This document shows positions 50,554-60,200 of a stretch of DNA of 64,000 nucleotides, piece after piece. A model generated the notes under the pieces. It was not told the origin of the DNA and made no database searches. It saw nothing but the letters and a program-made list of their open reading frames with translations. Numbering within the stretch: the first letter of the stretch is position 1; the number at the start of each line of letters is the position of its first letter. Both the position numbers and the translations under genes were made by a program. The stretch covers positions 496,001 through 560,000 of the forward strand of contig CAWHAP010000023.1 in NCBI GenBank assembly GCA_963827335.1, read 5' to 3'. Source of the stretch: DASQMT01 sp963827335 (GTDB lineage Bacteria; Actinomycetota; Thermoleophilia; Solirubrobacterales; Solirubrobacteraceae).

Positions 50554-53454
50554 CTAGCCGCGCCGGTCGCGCTCCACCGCGCGCGCCACATGCACGCGCG
50601 AGGACGCACCGAGCTTGACGAAGATGTTGCGCAGGTGCGACTCGATCGTCTTCTCGCTCAGGAAGAGCGCGGCGGCGATCTCGCGGTTCGTCCGGCGATC
50701 CGTCACGAGCTCGGCGATCTCGCGCTCCCGGTTCGTGAGCGCGCCCACGCCGCCGTCCTGGCCCGCGGCCGGACCGCGCGGCTCGGCGCGGGCGCCGAGC
50801 CTGCGCAGCTCGCGCCGCATCGCGTCGCGGCCGCGCAGCGAGCCGCAGGCGTCGAGCTCGGTCTCCGCGTTGCGCAGGACGGCGATCGCCTGGGTCCGGT
50901 CGCCCAGCGTGGCCAGCGCCTGGCCGGCCAGGGCGAGCGAGAACGCGGCGGGCAGCCGCGCGCCGACGGTCATGGCCAGGTCGGCCGCCTCGCTCGCGAG
51001 CCGCGCCGCCTGCTCCGCCTCCCCCTCGGCGAGCAGGACCGCGGCCCGGGCCCGCCGTGCGAGTGCCGCCGGGAGCCGGAGGCCGAGCGCCGCGGCGTGC
51101 GCCTCGGCGCGGCGGACGTAGCCGTCGGCGGTCCCGGAGCTCCCGCGCGCGAGCTCCACGAGCGCGAGCACCTCCCAGTCGAAGCAGCGCTCGACCGGGA
51201 TCTTGTGCGCGAGGTCGTCACCGCCGAGCGCGTGCATCATCGCGTGCGCGCGGTCGACCTCGCCGGCCTCGAACAGCGCCATGGCCAGGACCCAGCCCGG
51301 CCCGCCGCCCGACGCGGGCATCGTGGCGCCGGCCATCCGACCGCCGATCTGCGCGCTCTCCTCGGCGGCCACGATCGCCGCCTCGAGGTCCCCCGCGAAG
51401 TAGTGCGCGTGGGCCAGCTCGTGCAGCGCCCAGGCGAGGTGGTGCGGGCCGCCCGAGAGGCGCGTGGACTCCACCGCCGCCGCGCACAGCTCGATCGCCG
51501 CGGGCATCCGGCCGAGCATCTCGAGCGTGTAGCCCTGCACGAGCGTCATCGGCACGAGGAGGCGGCCGTCGCCGGTGGCGCGGGCGAGGGCGACGCCGCG
51601 GTCCACCCGCGTGAGCGCGGCCTCGTAGTACTCGAGGTAGTTCTCGGCCCAGCCGAGGTAGTAGAGCGTCTCGAGCCGCGGCGCGAGCTCGGCGTCGGAC
51701 AGGCGGTCGAGCTGGGCGACTGCCTCGGCGTGGCGCTCGCGGGCCGCCCCCACGTGCCCGACGGCGACCTCGCCGAGGCAGAGCGCCGCCGCTGCGGCCG
51801 CGATCAGCGCCCGGTCGCCGGTCGCACGCGCGGCATCGAGCGCCCCGCGGCCGATCTCGACGGTGCGCTCGAAGTCCAGGTGGTACAGCCCGTCGACCGC
51901 GAGCTCGAGCTGCAGCGCGACCGAGGCGAGCGTGGCATGGTCCTCGAGGTCCTCCCAGGCCAGCGTCAGGCGGCGGTGGGCGTCGTCGTGGCGGCCGAGC
52001 CAGTGCTCCACCGCCGCGCAGCGGGCGGTCAGCTCCACGCGCCGTGCCGCCGCGTCCGCGGGCAGCAGCTCGAGCGTCTCGAGCAGCGTGGCACGGCAGC
52101 GCTCGAGCTCGCCGAGCGAGCGCAGCGTGCGGGCGAGGGCCGCGCGGACCTCGACGTGCCGGGGCCCGTCGTCGCTCGGCAGCAGCCGCAGGACCGCCTC
52201 GTACCAGTGCGCGGCGGCGCCGGGCGCGCGCGGCGCGGTCGCCGCGGCCGCCTCGAGCAGGACCTCGATCGCCGCCTCGTCGCCCTGCGTCGCGGACTGC
52301 TCCAGGTGGTGCGCCCGCTCGGCGGCCGAGGCCCCGCGTGCCGCGAGCGTCGCCGCTGCCCGCGCGTGGCCGGCCAACCGCCAGCCGTACGGCGTCGCCT
52401 CGTAGACCGCGCGGCGCACGAGCGGATGGCGGAACGCGAGCCGCGGGGGCACCGCGGTGGGTCGCACCAGGTCGAGCGAGAGCAGTCCGTCGAGCGCGGC
52501 GAGGCCCTCGCGTTCGGGTAGCTCGGCGACCGCGGCGGCCAGGGCAGGATCGAACGGCTCGCCCGCGACCGCGGCCGCGTCGATCAGCCTGCGCTCGTCC
52601 GCCGACAGGGCGGCCAGCTCGTCGGCCAGCGCGGCCGCGACGGCGGCCGGCACCCCCGGCCCACCACGGTCCGCGCCGTTTCCGGCAACGCCCGTGGTGA
52701 GGCGGCCCGCGGCGTTGCCGCGGGCCAGCTGCTCGAGATAGAAGGGGTTGCCGCGTGCCAGCCGGAGGATGGCGTCGCCGTCGGGCGCGTCGAGGCCCGC
52801 GAGCAGCGCGGCCGCCTCGTCGCCGTCGAGCGGCGCGAGCGCGATCCGCCGCGCCGCCGGCTCCCTGACGGCGGGCGCGAGCCGCGTGGCCACGCGGCCG
52901 GGGCGCAGTGCGAGCGCGAGCAGCACCGGCGCGTCGGCGCCGCGCCGCAGGAGCGCCGTGAGCAGCTCGATCGACGCGTCGTCGCTCCAGTGCAGGTCGT
53001 CGAGGATCAGCACGAGCGGACCGTCGGCTGCGAGGCTCCGCAGCAGCCGTCGCGCCACCCGATGCGCGCGGTAGCGCTCGTCGGCGATCGGCTCGCCCGC
53101 GGCGCGGCCCGCGCCGCGCAGCGAGGGCAGGATCTGCGCCAGCTCGGCGACGGCGTCCTCGCCCCACGTCCGGTCCAGCCCGAGCCCGCTCACGTGGGCG
53201 TCGAGTGCGTCGGCCCACACGCTGAACGGCAGGTCGCGCTCGAACTCCGCGGCCGTGCCCGAGAGGACGAGCCAGTCGCGCGCCTCAGCGCGCCGCCGCA
53301 GCTCGGCGAGCAGGCGGGTCTTGCCGATGCCCGGCTCGCCCTCGAGCGCCAGGCACCCGGGCGTGCCCGCCGCGAGGGCGTCCAGCGCCGACTCGAGCTG
53401 CGCGAGCTCCGAGTCGCGTCCGACCGTGGGCGCGGCGCTGGTCTCGGGACACAC
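50554..53454 (-). CDS. Large ATP-binding LuxR-family (LAL) transcriptional regulator
   Basis: The protein has 966 residues from a GTG. An N-terminal AAA/NB-ARC-like ATPase has Walker A EGEPGIGKTRLL at about residues 38-49 and Walker B LVLILDDLHWSDD at about 146-158. The centre is a long TPR-like helical region. The C-terminal LuxR domain has LTNREREIAELV and NREIAAALFLSEKTIESHLR. LAL proteins are ATP-dependent activators gated by small effectors. It is divergent from the MMPL exporter, with a repeat-rich 118-nt gap between them, so control of that exporter is likely. The frameshifted fragment at 1-839 is its paralog. Confidence 0.95.
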   Translation of the reverse strand: MCPETSAAPTVGRDSELAQLESALDALAAGTPGCLALEGEPGIGKTRLLAELRRRAEARDWLVLSGTAAEFERDLPFSVWADALDAHVSGLGLDRTWGEDAVAELAQILPSLRGAGRAAGEPIADERYRAHRVARRLLRSLAADGPLVLILDDLHWSDDASIELLTALLRRGADAPVLLALALRPGRVATRLAPAVREPAARRIALAPLDGDEAAALLAGLDAPDGDAILRLARGNPFYLEQLARGNAAGRLTTGVAGNGADRGGPGVPAAVAAALADELAALSADERRLIDAAAVAGEPFDPALAAAVAELPEREGLAALDGLLSLDLVRPTAVPPRLAFRHPLVRRAVYEATPYGWRLAGHARAAATLAARGASAAERAHHLEQSATQGDEAAIEVLLEAAAATAPRAPGAAAHWYEAVLRLLPSDDGPRHVEVRAALARTLRSLGELERCRATLLETLELLPADAAARRVELTARCAAVEHWLGRHDDAHRRLTLAWEDLEDHATLASVALQLELAVDGLYHLDFERTVEIGRGALDAARATGDRALIAAAAAALCLGEVAVGHVGAARERHAEAVAQLDRLSDAELAPRLETLYYLGWAENYLEYYEAALTRVDRGVALARATGDGRLLVPMTLVQGYTLEMLGRMPAAIELCAAAVESTRLSGGPHHLAWALHELAHAHYFAGDLEAAIVAAEESAQIGGRMAGATMPASGGGPGWVLAMALFEAGEVDRAHAMMHALGGDDLAHKIPVERCFDWEVLALVELARGSSGTADGYVRRAEAHAAALGLRLPAALARRARAAVLLAEGEAEQAARLASEAADLAMTVGARLPAAFSLALAGQALATLGDRTQAIAVLRNAETELDACGSLRGRDAMRRELRRLGARAEPRGPAAGQDGGVGALTNREREIAELVTDRRTNREIAAALFLSEKTIESHLRNIFVKLGASSRVHVARAVERDRRG

Positions 53455-53468
53455 GGTGACGCGAGCCT

Positions 53469-53554
53469 ATCGGGGACCAGGGACCCGGTACAGGGATGTC
53501 CCCGGATGATCGGGGAGCGCCCGTCGAGCACGCTTGCGGCACCCCGCTCCCCGA
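53469..53554. promoter_or_regulatory. Divergent control region with repeated ATCGGGGA sites
   Basis: ATCGGGGA occurs at 53469 and 53509, exactly 40 bp apart. The second forms a perfect 10-bp inverted repeat, TCGGGGAGCG/CGCTCCCCGA, with 53545-53554. Inside lies CAGGGATGTCCCC (53491-53503), the element also seen at 851-875. The region serves the LAL regulator and the MMPL gene and is a good candidate operator cluster. Confidence 0.5.
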
Positions 53555-53572
53555 CCTTCCCGGAGGCTCGTC

Positions 53573-55756
53573 GTGTCGTCTGCCCTGCACCGCATCGCGG
53601 TGTTCTCCGCGCGCCGCAAGGCGCTCGTCATCGCCGTCTGGCTCGTGCTGCTCGTGGGCCTCGGCTTCGCGAGCCACGCCGCCGGCGTGAAGTACTCCAG
53701 CTCGGTCACCGTGTCCGGCTCCGACAGCGCAGCCGCGACGGATGTCATGGCCCGCTCGTTCTCCGCCGAGCTGACCGACGCCAGCCCGATCGTCTTCCAT
53801 ACGGAGTCCGGGAGCCTGACCGACGACGAGCACCGGCCCGTCGTCGAGGCCTCGCTCGCCGCGCTCTCGGAGGACCCGGCCGTCGCACAGGTCTCGAACC
53901 CGCTGCAGGAGGGCAGCACCACCATGTCCTCCGACGGCCGCACCGCGTACGCGACCGTCGTGCCCGCCCAGGCGCTCGGCGACCTGGCCGTCGAGGACGC
54001 CGAGGCGATTCTCGACACCGCGTCAGCGCCCGCCGAGGGCAGCGACGTGCACGTGGAGGCCGGCGGCCAGCTCGGCGACAAGATCACCGAGCCGGCCACG
54101 GAGATGAGCGAGCTCATCGGGATCTGCGCCGCCATGCTCATCCTCGTCGTCGTCTTCGGGACGATCACGGCGATGGCGCTGCCGATCGCGGTGGCGATCG
54201 TCGGCCTGATCTGCGGCCTGAGCCTCGTCACGCTCATGGGCCACGTCCTCGACGTCTCCGACGTCGCGCCGACGCTGGCGACGATGATCGGCCTCGGCGT
54301 CGGTATCGACTACTCGCTGTTCATCGTCACCCGCGCCCGCTCCGCCCGCCACGAGGGCGTGGGCACCGTCGACGCGATCGGCCACGCGGCCGCCACCTCG
54401 GGCGCCGCCGTCGCGTTCGCCGGCGGCACCGTGATCGTGGCGCTGCTGTCGCTCGCCGTCTCCGGCCTGTCCATGATCACCGTGCTCGGGCAGGCGGCCG
54501 CCGTCGTCGTCGCCGTCGCCGTGCTCGCGTCGATGACGCTGCTGCCCGCCCTGCTCGGGCTCTGCGGCGACCGCATCGAGCGCCTGCGCATCGGCCGCGA
54601 CAAGCGCCCGACACTCGGCCACAGCGCGCGGTGGCAGCGCTGGGGGGAGCGGCTCGCCCGCCGTCCCGGCCTGTTCGCGGTCGCCTCGATCGCCGTGCTG
54701 CTCATCCTGACCGCCCCGGTCGCGAAGCTCGGCCTAGGCCTCACCGACCAGTCGAGCGCGCCCGCCGACAGCACCGTCCGCCAGGCCTACGACCTGATCG
54801 AGGACGGCTTCGGCGCCGGCGCCAACGGCCCGCTGCTCGTGATGGCCGACCTCGGCGACGAGCCGGCCACGGGTCCGGACGACCCGCGCCTCGCGCAGCT
54901 GCACGAGGGCCTCTCGGGCGGTGAGGGCGTCCAGGCCGTCGGCGCGCCGCAGGTGTCCGAGGACGGCACCGCGGCGATGATCAACGTGGTCCCGGCGGGC
55001 TCGCCCACGTCGGACGTCACGAAGGATCTCGTCGAGCAGACGCGCGACGAGATCGTGCCGGCGTCGGGCGTCGAGGCCCACGTGGGCGGATCGACGGCCC
55101 AGCAGATCGACCTCGCCGACCTGATCGCCGAGCGGCTGCCGATCATCATCGCGGTCGTCGTCGGGCTGAGCATGCTGCTGCTGCTCGTCGCCTTCCGCTC
55201 GGTGCTCGTGCCGGTGCAGGCCGCCATCGTGAACCTGCTGTCGGTCGGCGCGGCCTACGGCATCGTCACGGCCGTCTTCCAGGAGGGGCACGGCGCGTCC
55301 GCGATCGGCCTGGACGGGGCGATCCCGATCGTCTCGTTCGTTCCGATGATGATGTTCGCGATCCTCTTCGGGCTCGCGATGGACTACCAGGTGTTCCTCG
55401 TCAGCCGCGTGCGCGAGGAGATCGACCGTGGCCGCTCTCCGCGGGAGGCCGTGATCGCCGGGCTCGCCGGCACCGGCAAGGTCATCGGCTCGGCGGCGGC
55501 GATCATGGTCGCGGTCTTCGCCAGCTTCATCGTCAACGGCGACCCCACGGTGAAGGAGTTCGGCGTCGGCCTCGCCGCGGCGATCCTCATCGCCGGGAGC
55601 ATGGTCTGCGTCCTGCTGCCCGCGGTGATGCTGCTCATGGGCCGCCGCACCTGGTGGCTGCCGCGCTGGCTGGATCGCGTCCTGCCCCATATCAGCGTCG
55701 AGGGGGAGCAGCACCCGTCCCCCGACGACTCCGCGCTCGCGCCGACCCCGGCCTGA
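53573..55756 (+). CDS. MMPL-family RND transporter
   Basis: The protein has 727 residues from a GTG with GGAGG seven bases before. It has about 12 membrane segments in two halves, with a large extracytoplasmic loop after helix 1 and another after helix 7. Signature blocks are LATMIGLGVGIDYSLFIVTR and MFAILFGLAMDYQVFLVSRV, each with the Asp-Tyr pair used for proton relay in MmpL proteins. These pumps export lipids, siderophores or drugs. It heads an operon with a small anchored protein and a decayed MFS transporter, and probably depends on the adjacent LAL regulator. Confidence 0.95.
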   Translation: MSSALHRIAVFSARRKALVIAVWLVLLVGLGFASHAAGVKYSSSVTVSGSDSAAATDVMARSFSAELTDASPIVFHTESGSLTDDEHRPVVEASLAALSEDPAVAQVSNPLQEGSTTMSSDGRTAYATVVPAQALGDLAVEDAEAILDTASAPAEGSDVHVEAGGQLGDKITEPATEMSELIGICAAMLILVVVFGTITAMALPIAVAIVGLICGLSLVTLMGHVLDVSDVAPTLATMIGLGVGIDYSLFIVTRARSARHEGVGTVDAIGHAAATSGAAVAFAGGTVIVALLSLAVSGLSMITVLGQAAAVVVAVAVLASMTLLPALLGLCGDRIERLRIGRDKRPTLGHSARWQRWGERLARRPGLFAVASIAVLLILTAPVAKLGLGLTDQSSAPADSTVRQAYDLIEDGFGAGANGPLLVMADLGDEPATGPDDPRLAQLHEGLSGGEGVQAVGAPQVSEDGTAAMINVVPAGSPTSDVTKDLVEQTRDEIVPASGVEAHVGGSTAQQIDLADLIAERLPIIIAVVVGLSMLLLLVAFRSVLVPVQAAIVNLLSVGAAYGIVTAVFQEGHGASAIGLDGAIPIVSFVPMMMFAILFGLAMDYQVFLVSRVREEIDRGRSPREAVIAGLAGTGKVIGSAAAIMVAVFASFIVNGDPTVKEFGVGLAAAILIAGSMVCVLLPAVMLLMGRRTWWLPRWLDRVLPHISVEGEQHPSPDDSALAPTPA

Positions 55757-55799
55757 GCGTCCCTCTCCCCATCCCCAACCCCAACGAAGGAGCATCCCC

Positions 55800-56291
55800 A
55801 TGTCCGTTGCCAACGCCGCTGCCGTGACCCCCGTCAGCTCGCGCCTGCCCCGCTGGATCGGGGGCGGCACCGTCCTCGCCGCCGGCCTCGTCGCCCTGAC
55901 CATCGCCGTGTGGCCGGCGTCCGAGGCCGACCAGGCCCGGGCCGACGGCGAGCAGGTCGGCCAGGCGGTCGCCCAGCTCTACGACGCGACGAGCGCCGAG
56001 GAGGTCGACGCCGCGCTGGTCGAGCTCCACGACGCGACCGCCGCCACCGCCGACCACGCCGGCGACGCCGTCGCCGAGCAGGTCGCCGACCAGGAGGACG
56101 CGCTTGCGCGCGCCGCCGAAGGGTTCGCCGGCACCGTCGGCGCCGACGACGACTTCGAGTACGAGGTCTACGAGTACGAGCTCGACGTCGCCGTCGACGA
56201 CCTCGCGACCAACGCCGAGGACTTCCGCACCACCGGCCCGGAGGTCCAGCAGGCCTTCTGGGAGGGCTACGACACCGGCCTGAACGGCTGA
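55800..56291 (+). CDS. Small membrane-anchored acidic protein of the MMPL operon
   Basis: The protein has 163 residues with an AAGGAG ribosome binding site. A single hydrophobic segment (WIGGGTVLAAGLVALTIAVW, about residues 19-38) anchors an acidic, helix-rich extracellular part: GEQVGQAVAQLYDATSAEEV, then DDDFEYEVYEYELDVAVDDL. I recognise no family. It starts 43 nt after the exporter gene and may be an accessory subunit, as small helical partners often accompany MMPL pumps. That role is inferred from position. Confidence 0.75.
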   Translation: MSVANAAAVTPVSSRLPRWIGGGTVLAAGLVALTIAVWPASEADQARADGEQVGQAVAQLYDATSAEEVDAALVELHDATAATADHAGDAVAEQVADQEDALARAAEGFAGTVGADDDFEYEVYEYELDVAVDDLATNAEDFRTTGPEVQQAFWEGYDTGLNG

Positions 56292-56320
56292 TCGTCCACG
56301 ACCCCGCGAGGAGCACGCAC

Positions 56321-56653
56321 ATGTCCCCCACGCCCTACGCCGGGCGCTGACGGGCGCTCGTCGTCCTGGCCGTCAGCCTGCTGGTCGTCAGCGCGATCCC
56401 GAACGTGGCGATGCCGACGATCCAGGAGGAGCTCGACGTCAGCTCGAGCGGGCTGCGACGTACCTGCAGTCCGTGCTCGGCGACGACGCGCTCGCGGCGG
56501 GCGTGCATGCTCCCGATCGCGGGCGGCATGATCTTCGCGGCGCGCGCCTCGGTGCTGCACACGCGGTGCGCCGGGACGAAGCTCGTCGTCGCGGCCGGGC
56601 TCGCCGCCGTGGCCGGGGCGATGGTCCTCGTGACCGGCTTCGAGGTCGGCTAG
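56321..56653 (+). pseudogene. Remnant of an MFS (DHA2-type) drug transporter
   Basis: An ATG with a GAGGAG ribosome binding site opens MSPTPYAGR and meets TGA at once. In another frame the sequence continues RALVVLAVSLLVVSA, then NVAMPTIQEELDVSSSGL, the N-terminus of a 14-helix MFS exporter. It then jumps to YLQSVLGDDALAAGV out of frame, and back to MLPIAGGMIFAARAS and TKLVVAAGLAAVAGAM, segments that in intact relatives lie several hundred residues further on. So there is a nonsense change, a large internal deletion and compensating frameshifts. An 82-residue open frame (56405-56653) survives but cannot encode a transporter. Confidence 0.8.
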
Positions 56654-56701
56654 CGATGCGACTCCGGCGCGGCGGGGCGGCCGCGCCGGAGCGCTGTCGG
56701 G

Positions 56702-57103
56702 TCAGACCCCGAGGCGGGTGCGGCCGGTGCGGCCGGAGACGTGCACGGCGTAGCCCATCCCCGCGATCACGAGGCCGGCGAGGCCGATGATCGCGACCGA
56801 CGCGAACGGGAACCCGTCGTCGGACGGGGCGGCCACGGGGACCGGGTTGAGCCGTCCTCCGGACACGGGCACCGCGTCGCGGGCGTCCGCGCTGCGGAGA
56901 TCGGTGGCCGGGGCGGCGGCGGGCGTGCCCGCGTCGCGGGCGTCGGCGGTGCGGAGATCGACCGGGGAGGCCGGCGGCGAGACGGTGCCGGCGAGGCTCG
57001 AGGTGCCGACGGGACCGCGCTCGGGCACGGCATAGGCCATGACCGGCGTGGCGATGAAGAGCGCCGCGACGGCGGCGAGGAGACTGCGGGCGAGGCGTGG
57101 CAT
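56702..57103 (-). CDS. Small secreted or anchored protein with a duplicated TADARDA motif
   Basis: The protein has 133 residues. A signal peptide (SLLAAVAALFIATPVMAYA) is followed by a Pro/Ala-rich stretch with two copies of the D-LR-ADARDA motif, then a C-terminal helix (FASVAIIGLAGLVIAGMGYAV) and a short basic tail. The topology suggests an exported stalk held by a C-terminal membrane anchor. Function is unknown. It is divergent from the AfsR-like regulator with a 153-nt gap that includes AGCGG/CCGCT inverted arms. Confidence 0.7.
   Translation of the reverse strand: MPRLARSLLAAVAALFIATPVMAYAVPERGPVGTSSLAGTVSPPASPVDLRTADARDAGTPAAAPATDLRSADARDAVPVSGGRLNPVPVAAPSDDGFPFASVAIIGLAGLVIAGMGYAVHVSGRTGRTRLGV
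56874..56960. repeat. Two 30-nt direct repeats 57 bp apart inside the small secreted gene
   Basis: The block starting GCGTCGCGGGCGTC and ending GCGGAGATCG occurs at 56874 and 56931 with two mismatches. It encodes the duplicated DLR-ADARDA motif and keeps the reading frame. Confidence 0.75.
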
Positions 57104-57256
57104 GGGGTCCGTCCTCTCTGCGGCCCTTCCGTTGGCCGCGATCGTGGTGACGCGACGGACCATCCCGACGAGCGGTTTCACTCCGCTTTCCGTTCGGTTA
57201 CACGCGCCCGCTCCTGTACGTTGGGGCCACCCGCCCGCAGCGAAACCCGTGCACCC

Positions 57257-60200
57257 ATGGACTTCCGCATCCTCGGCCCGCTGGAGGCCCTCGACGGGGG
57301 TCGCCCGGTCGCGCTCGGCGGCAGCCGGCAGCGCGCGCTGCTCGCGCTGCTCCTGCTGCACGCGAACGAGGCGGTCGGCAGCGACCGGCTGATCGAGGAG
57401 CTGTGGGGCGAGCCGCGGCCCGCCGGGGCGGCGAAGACGCTCCAGGTCAGCGTCTCGCGGCTGCGCAAGGCGCTCGCGGAGGACATCGTCGTCACGCACG
57501 GGCACGGCTACGAGCTGCGGCTCGACCCGGAGCGGATCGACGCCCACCGCTTCGCCGCCGGGCTCGCGCAGGGGCGCAGCGAGCTGGCCGCGGGCCGGCC
57601 GGAGCGCGCCGCCGCGGCGCTCGAGGCGGCGCTCGCCCTCTGGCGCGGCCCGCCGCTCGACGACCTGGCCTACGAGACGTGGGCGCAGCGCGAGATCGCG
57701 CGCCTCCAGGACCAGCGCGTCGCGGCGCACGAGCAGCTCGTGGAGGCCAGGCTCGCGCTCGGCCGCCACGCGGAGGTGCTCGGCGAGCTCGAGACGCTGA
57801 TCGCGGCACACCCCTACCGCGAGGGCCTGCGGCGGCAGCTCATGCTGGCGCTGTACCGCTGCGACCGGCAGGCGGATGCGCTGCAGGCCTACCAGGACGC
57901 GCGCCGCACCCTCGTCGAGGAGCTGGGGATCGAGCCCGGGGAGCGGCTGCGGGAGCTCGAGGCGGCGATCCTCGCGCAGGCGCCGGCCCTCGCCGCGCCG
58001 GACCCGGCGCCGTCCGCGCCGTCCGCGCCGCCCGCGGAGGCGGCGCCGGCCGCGCGGCGGCCGATGACCATCGTCGTCGCCGGCCTCGCCGGCGCGCCGG
58101 CGCTGGCCGAGCGGCTCGACCCGGAGGCGATGCACGCGCTGCTCGACCGCGTCGCGGAGGCGTGCGGGGCCGTGATCGAGCGCCACGGCGGCACGGTGCA
58201 GGAGCTCGCCGGCGACACGATCCTCGGCGTGTTCGGCCAGGAGCGCGTGCACGAGGACGACGGCCTGCGGGCGGTGCGCGCCGCGGTGGAGCTGCGCGGG
58301 GCGTGCGCGGCGCTCGAGCAGGAGCACGGCGTCCGCCTCGGGGTGAAGGCGGGGGCGGAGGCGGGCGAGGCGTTCGTGGCCGCGGGGACGCGCCGGGCGC
58401 CGTTCGCGGCAGGCGGCGCGTTCGGCGCCGCGGCCCGCCTGGAGCGTGCGGCGGCGGCGGGCGAGCTGCTCCTCGGCGACGCCCTCGAGCAGCTGGTCCG
58501 CGGCGCCGTCCGGGCCGAGCGGGCCGAGCCGGAGGGCTGGCGGCTGGTCGCGCTCGACGCCGGCGGGCCGGCGATCGCCCGCTCCGCCGGGACGCCGTTC
58601 GTGGGCCGCGCGCCCGAGCTCGCCGCGCTGCGGGCCGCCTTCGACCGCGCCCGCGAGGCCCGGGGCTGCGTGGTCGCGACGGTGATCGGCCCGGCGGGGA
58701 TGGGCAAGTCGCGGCTGGCGCACGAGTTCGCCGCCGGGCTCGGCGAGGCGGCGACGGTGCTGACCGGGCGCTGCCCCTCCTACGGGGACGGCGTGACGTA
58801 CCGCCCGCTCGCGGAGATCGTCGGCCGCATCGGCGGCAGCGAGCCGCGGGCGCGCATCGAGGCGCTGCTGGGCGATGATGCGGACACGGCGCAGCTCGTG
58901 CTCGCCGCGGTCGGCCTCGCCGGCGGCGCGGTGCAGGCCGAGGAGGCGGCATGGGCCGTCCGGCGCCTCCTCGAGGCCGTCGCGCGCGATCGCCCGCTCG
59001 TCGTCGTCATGGAGGACATCCACTGGGCGGAGCCGACGCTGCTCGACCTGCTCGACCATCTGGCCGCGTTCTCACGCGGCACGGCCATGCTGCTCCTCTG
59101 CCTCGCCCGGCCCGACCTGCTCGAGACCCGGCCCGGCTGGGCGGCGCCGCAGCCGGGCCGCTCGATCGAGGTGCTCGGCGCGCTCGCGGAGGGCGAGGCG
59201 CGCGCGCTCGTCGACCAGCTCGGCGCGGGCGGGCTCGCCGCCGGCACGGCGGAGCAGATCGTCGCCCGGGCGGAGGGCAACCCGCTGTTCCTCGAGCACC
59301 TCGCGGCCGTCGGCGCGGACACCGGCGAGCTGCCGTCGAGCCTGCGCGCGGTGCTCGCCGCCCGCATCGACGGCCTCGAGCCGGCGGAGCGCGCCCTGCT
59401 CGAGCACGCGGCGGTGCAGGGCCGCAGCTTCCACGCGGCCGCCCCGCTGCTGCCCGAGGGGACGGCGGGGCAGCTCGTCGCGCTGGTGCGCAAGGGGCTG
59501 ATCGGCGCCGAGCGCTCAGAGCTCGCCGGCCACGACGCGTTCCGGTTCGCGCACGTGCTGCTGCGCGATGCGGCCTACCGCGGCGTGCCCAAGCAGCGCC
59601 GCGCCGAGCTGCACGAGCGGGTCGCCCGCTGGCTGGAGCGCCAGCCGCGCGCCGGGGACGAGGCGATCGGCCACCACCTCGTCCAGGCCCACCGCTACCG
59701 GGCGGAGCTGGGGCGCGCGGACCCGGCGCTCGCCGCCGAGGCCGCGGGACGGCTGGCCGCCGCGGCCGAGGCGGCGCTGCTCCGCGGCGACGCGTCCGCC
59801 GGCGCGCGCCTGCTCGAGGACGCGGCCGGGCTGCTCGACGCCGACCCTGCGGCCCGGGCGGAGCTGCTCCCCGCCCTGGGCGCCGCGCTGTTCGAGGCCG
59901 GGCGGATCGCGGACGCGGCGCGCGTCCTCGACGCGGCGGTCGCGGACGCGCCCGGCCCGCGCCTGCGCGCCCGCGCGGTGGTCGAGCGCGAGCTGGTGCG
60001 CCTCGAGGCCGAGGCGGGCGCCGCGGCGACGCAGCGCGTCGCCGACGCCGCCTACGAGCTCCTTGCAGGCGACGTGCGCGGGCGCGGCCGGGTGTGGCAG
60101 CTGCGCGGCCAGCTCGCCTGGGACCTCGGCCGCGCCGCCACCGCCGACGCCGCGTGGGACGAGGCGGGCCGCGCCGGCGGGCGCCGGGAGCAGCTCGGGG

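Noticed and set aside
56405..56653. 82-residue open frame as an intact small membrane protein
   Set aside because: Its parts match distant segments of an MFS exporter, with an out-of-frame middle. It is better explained as a remnant.
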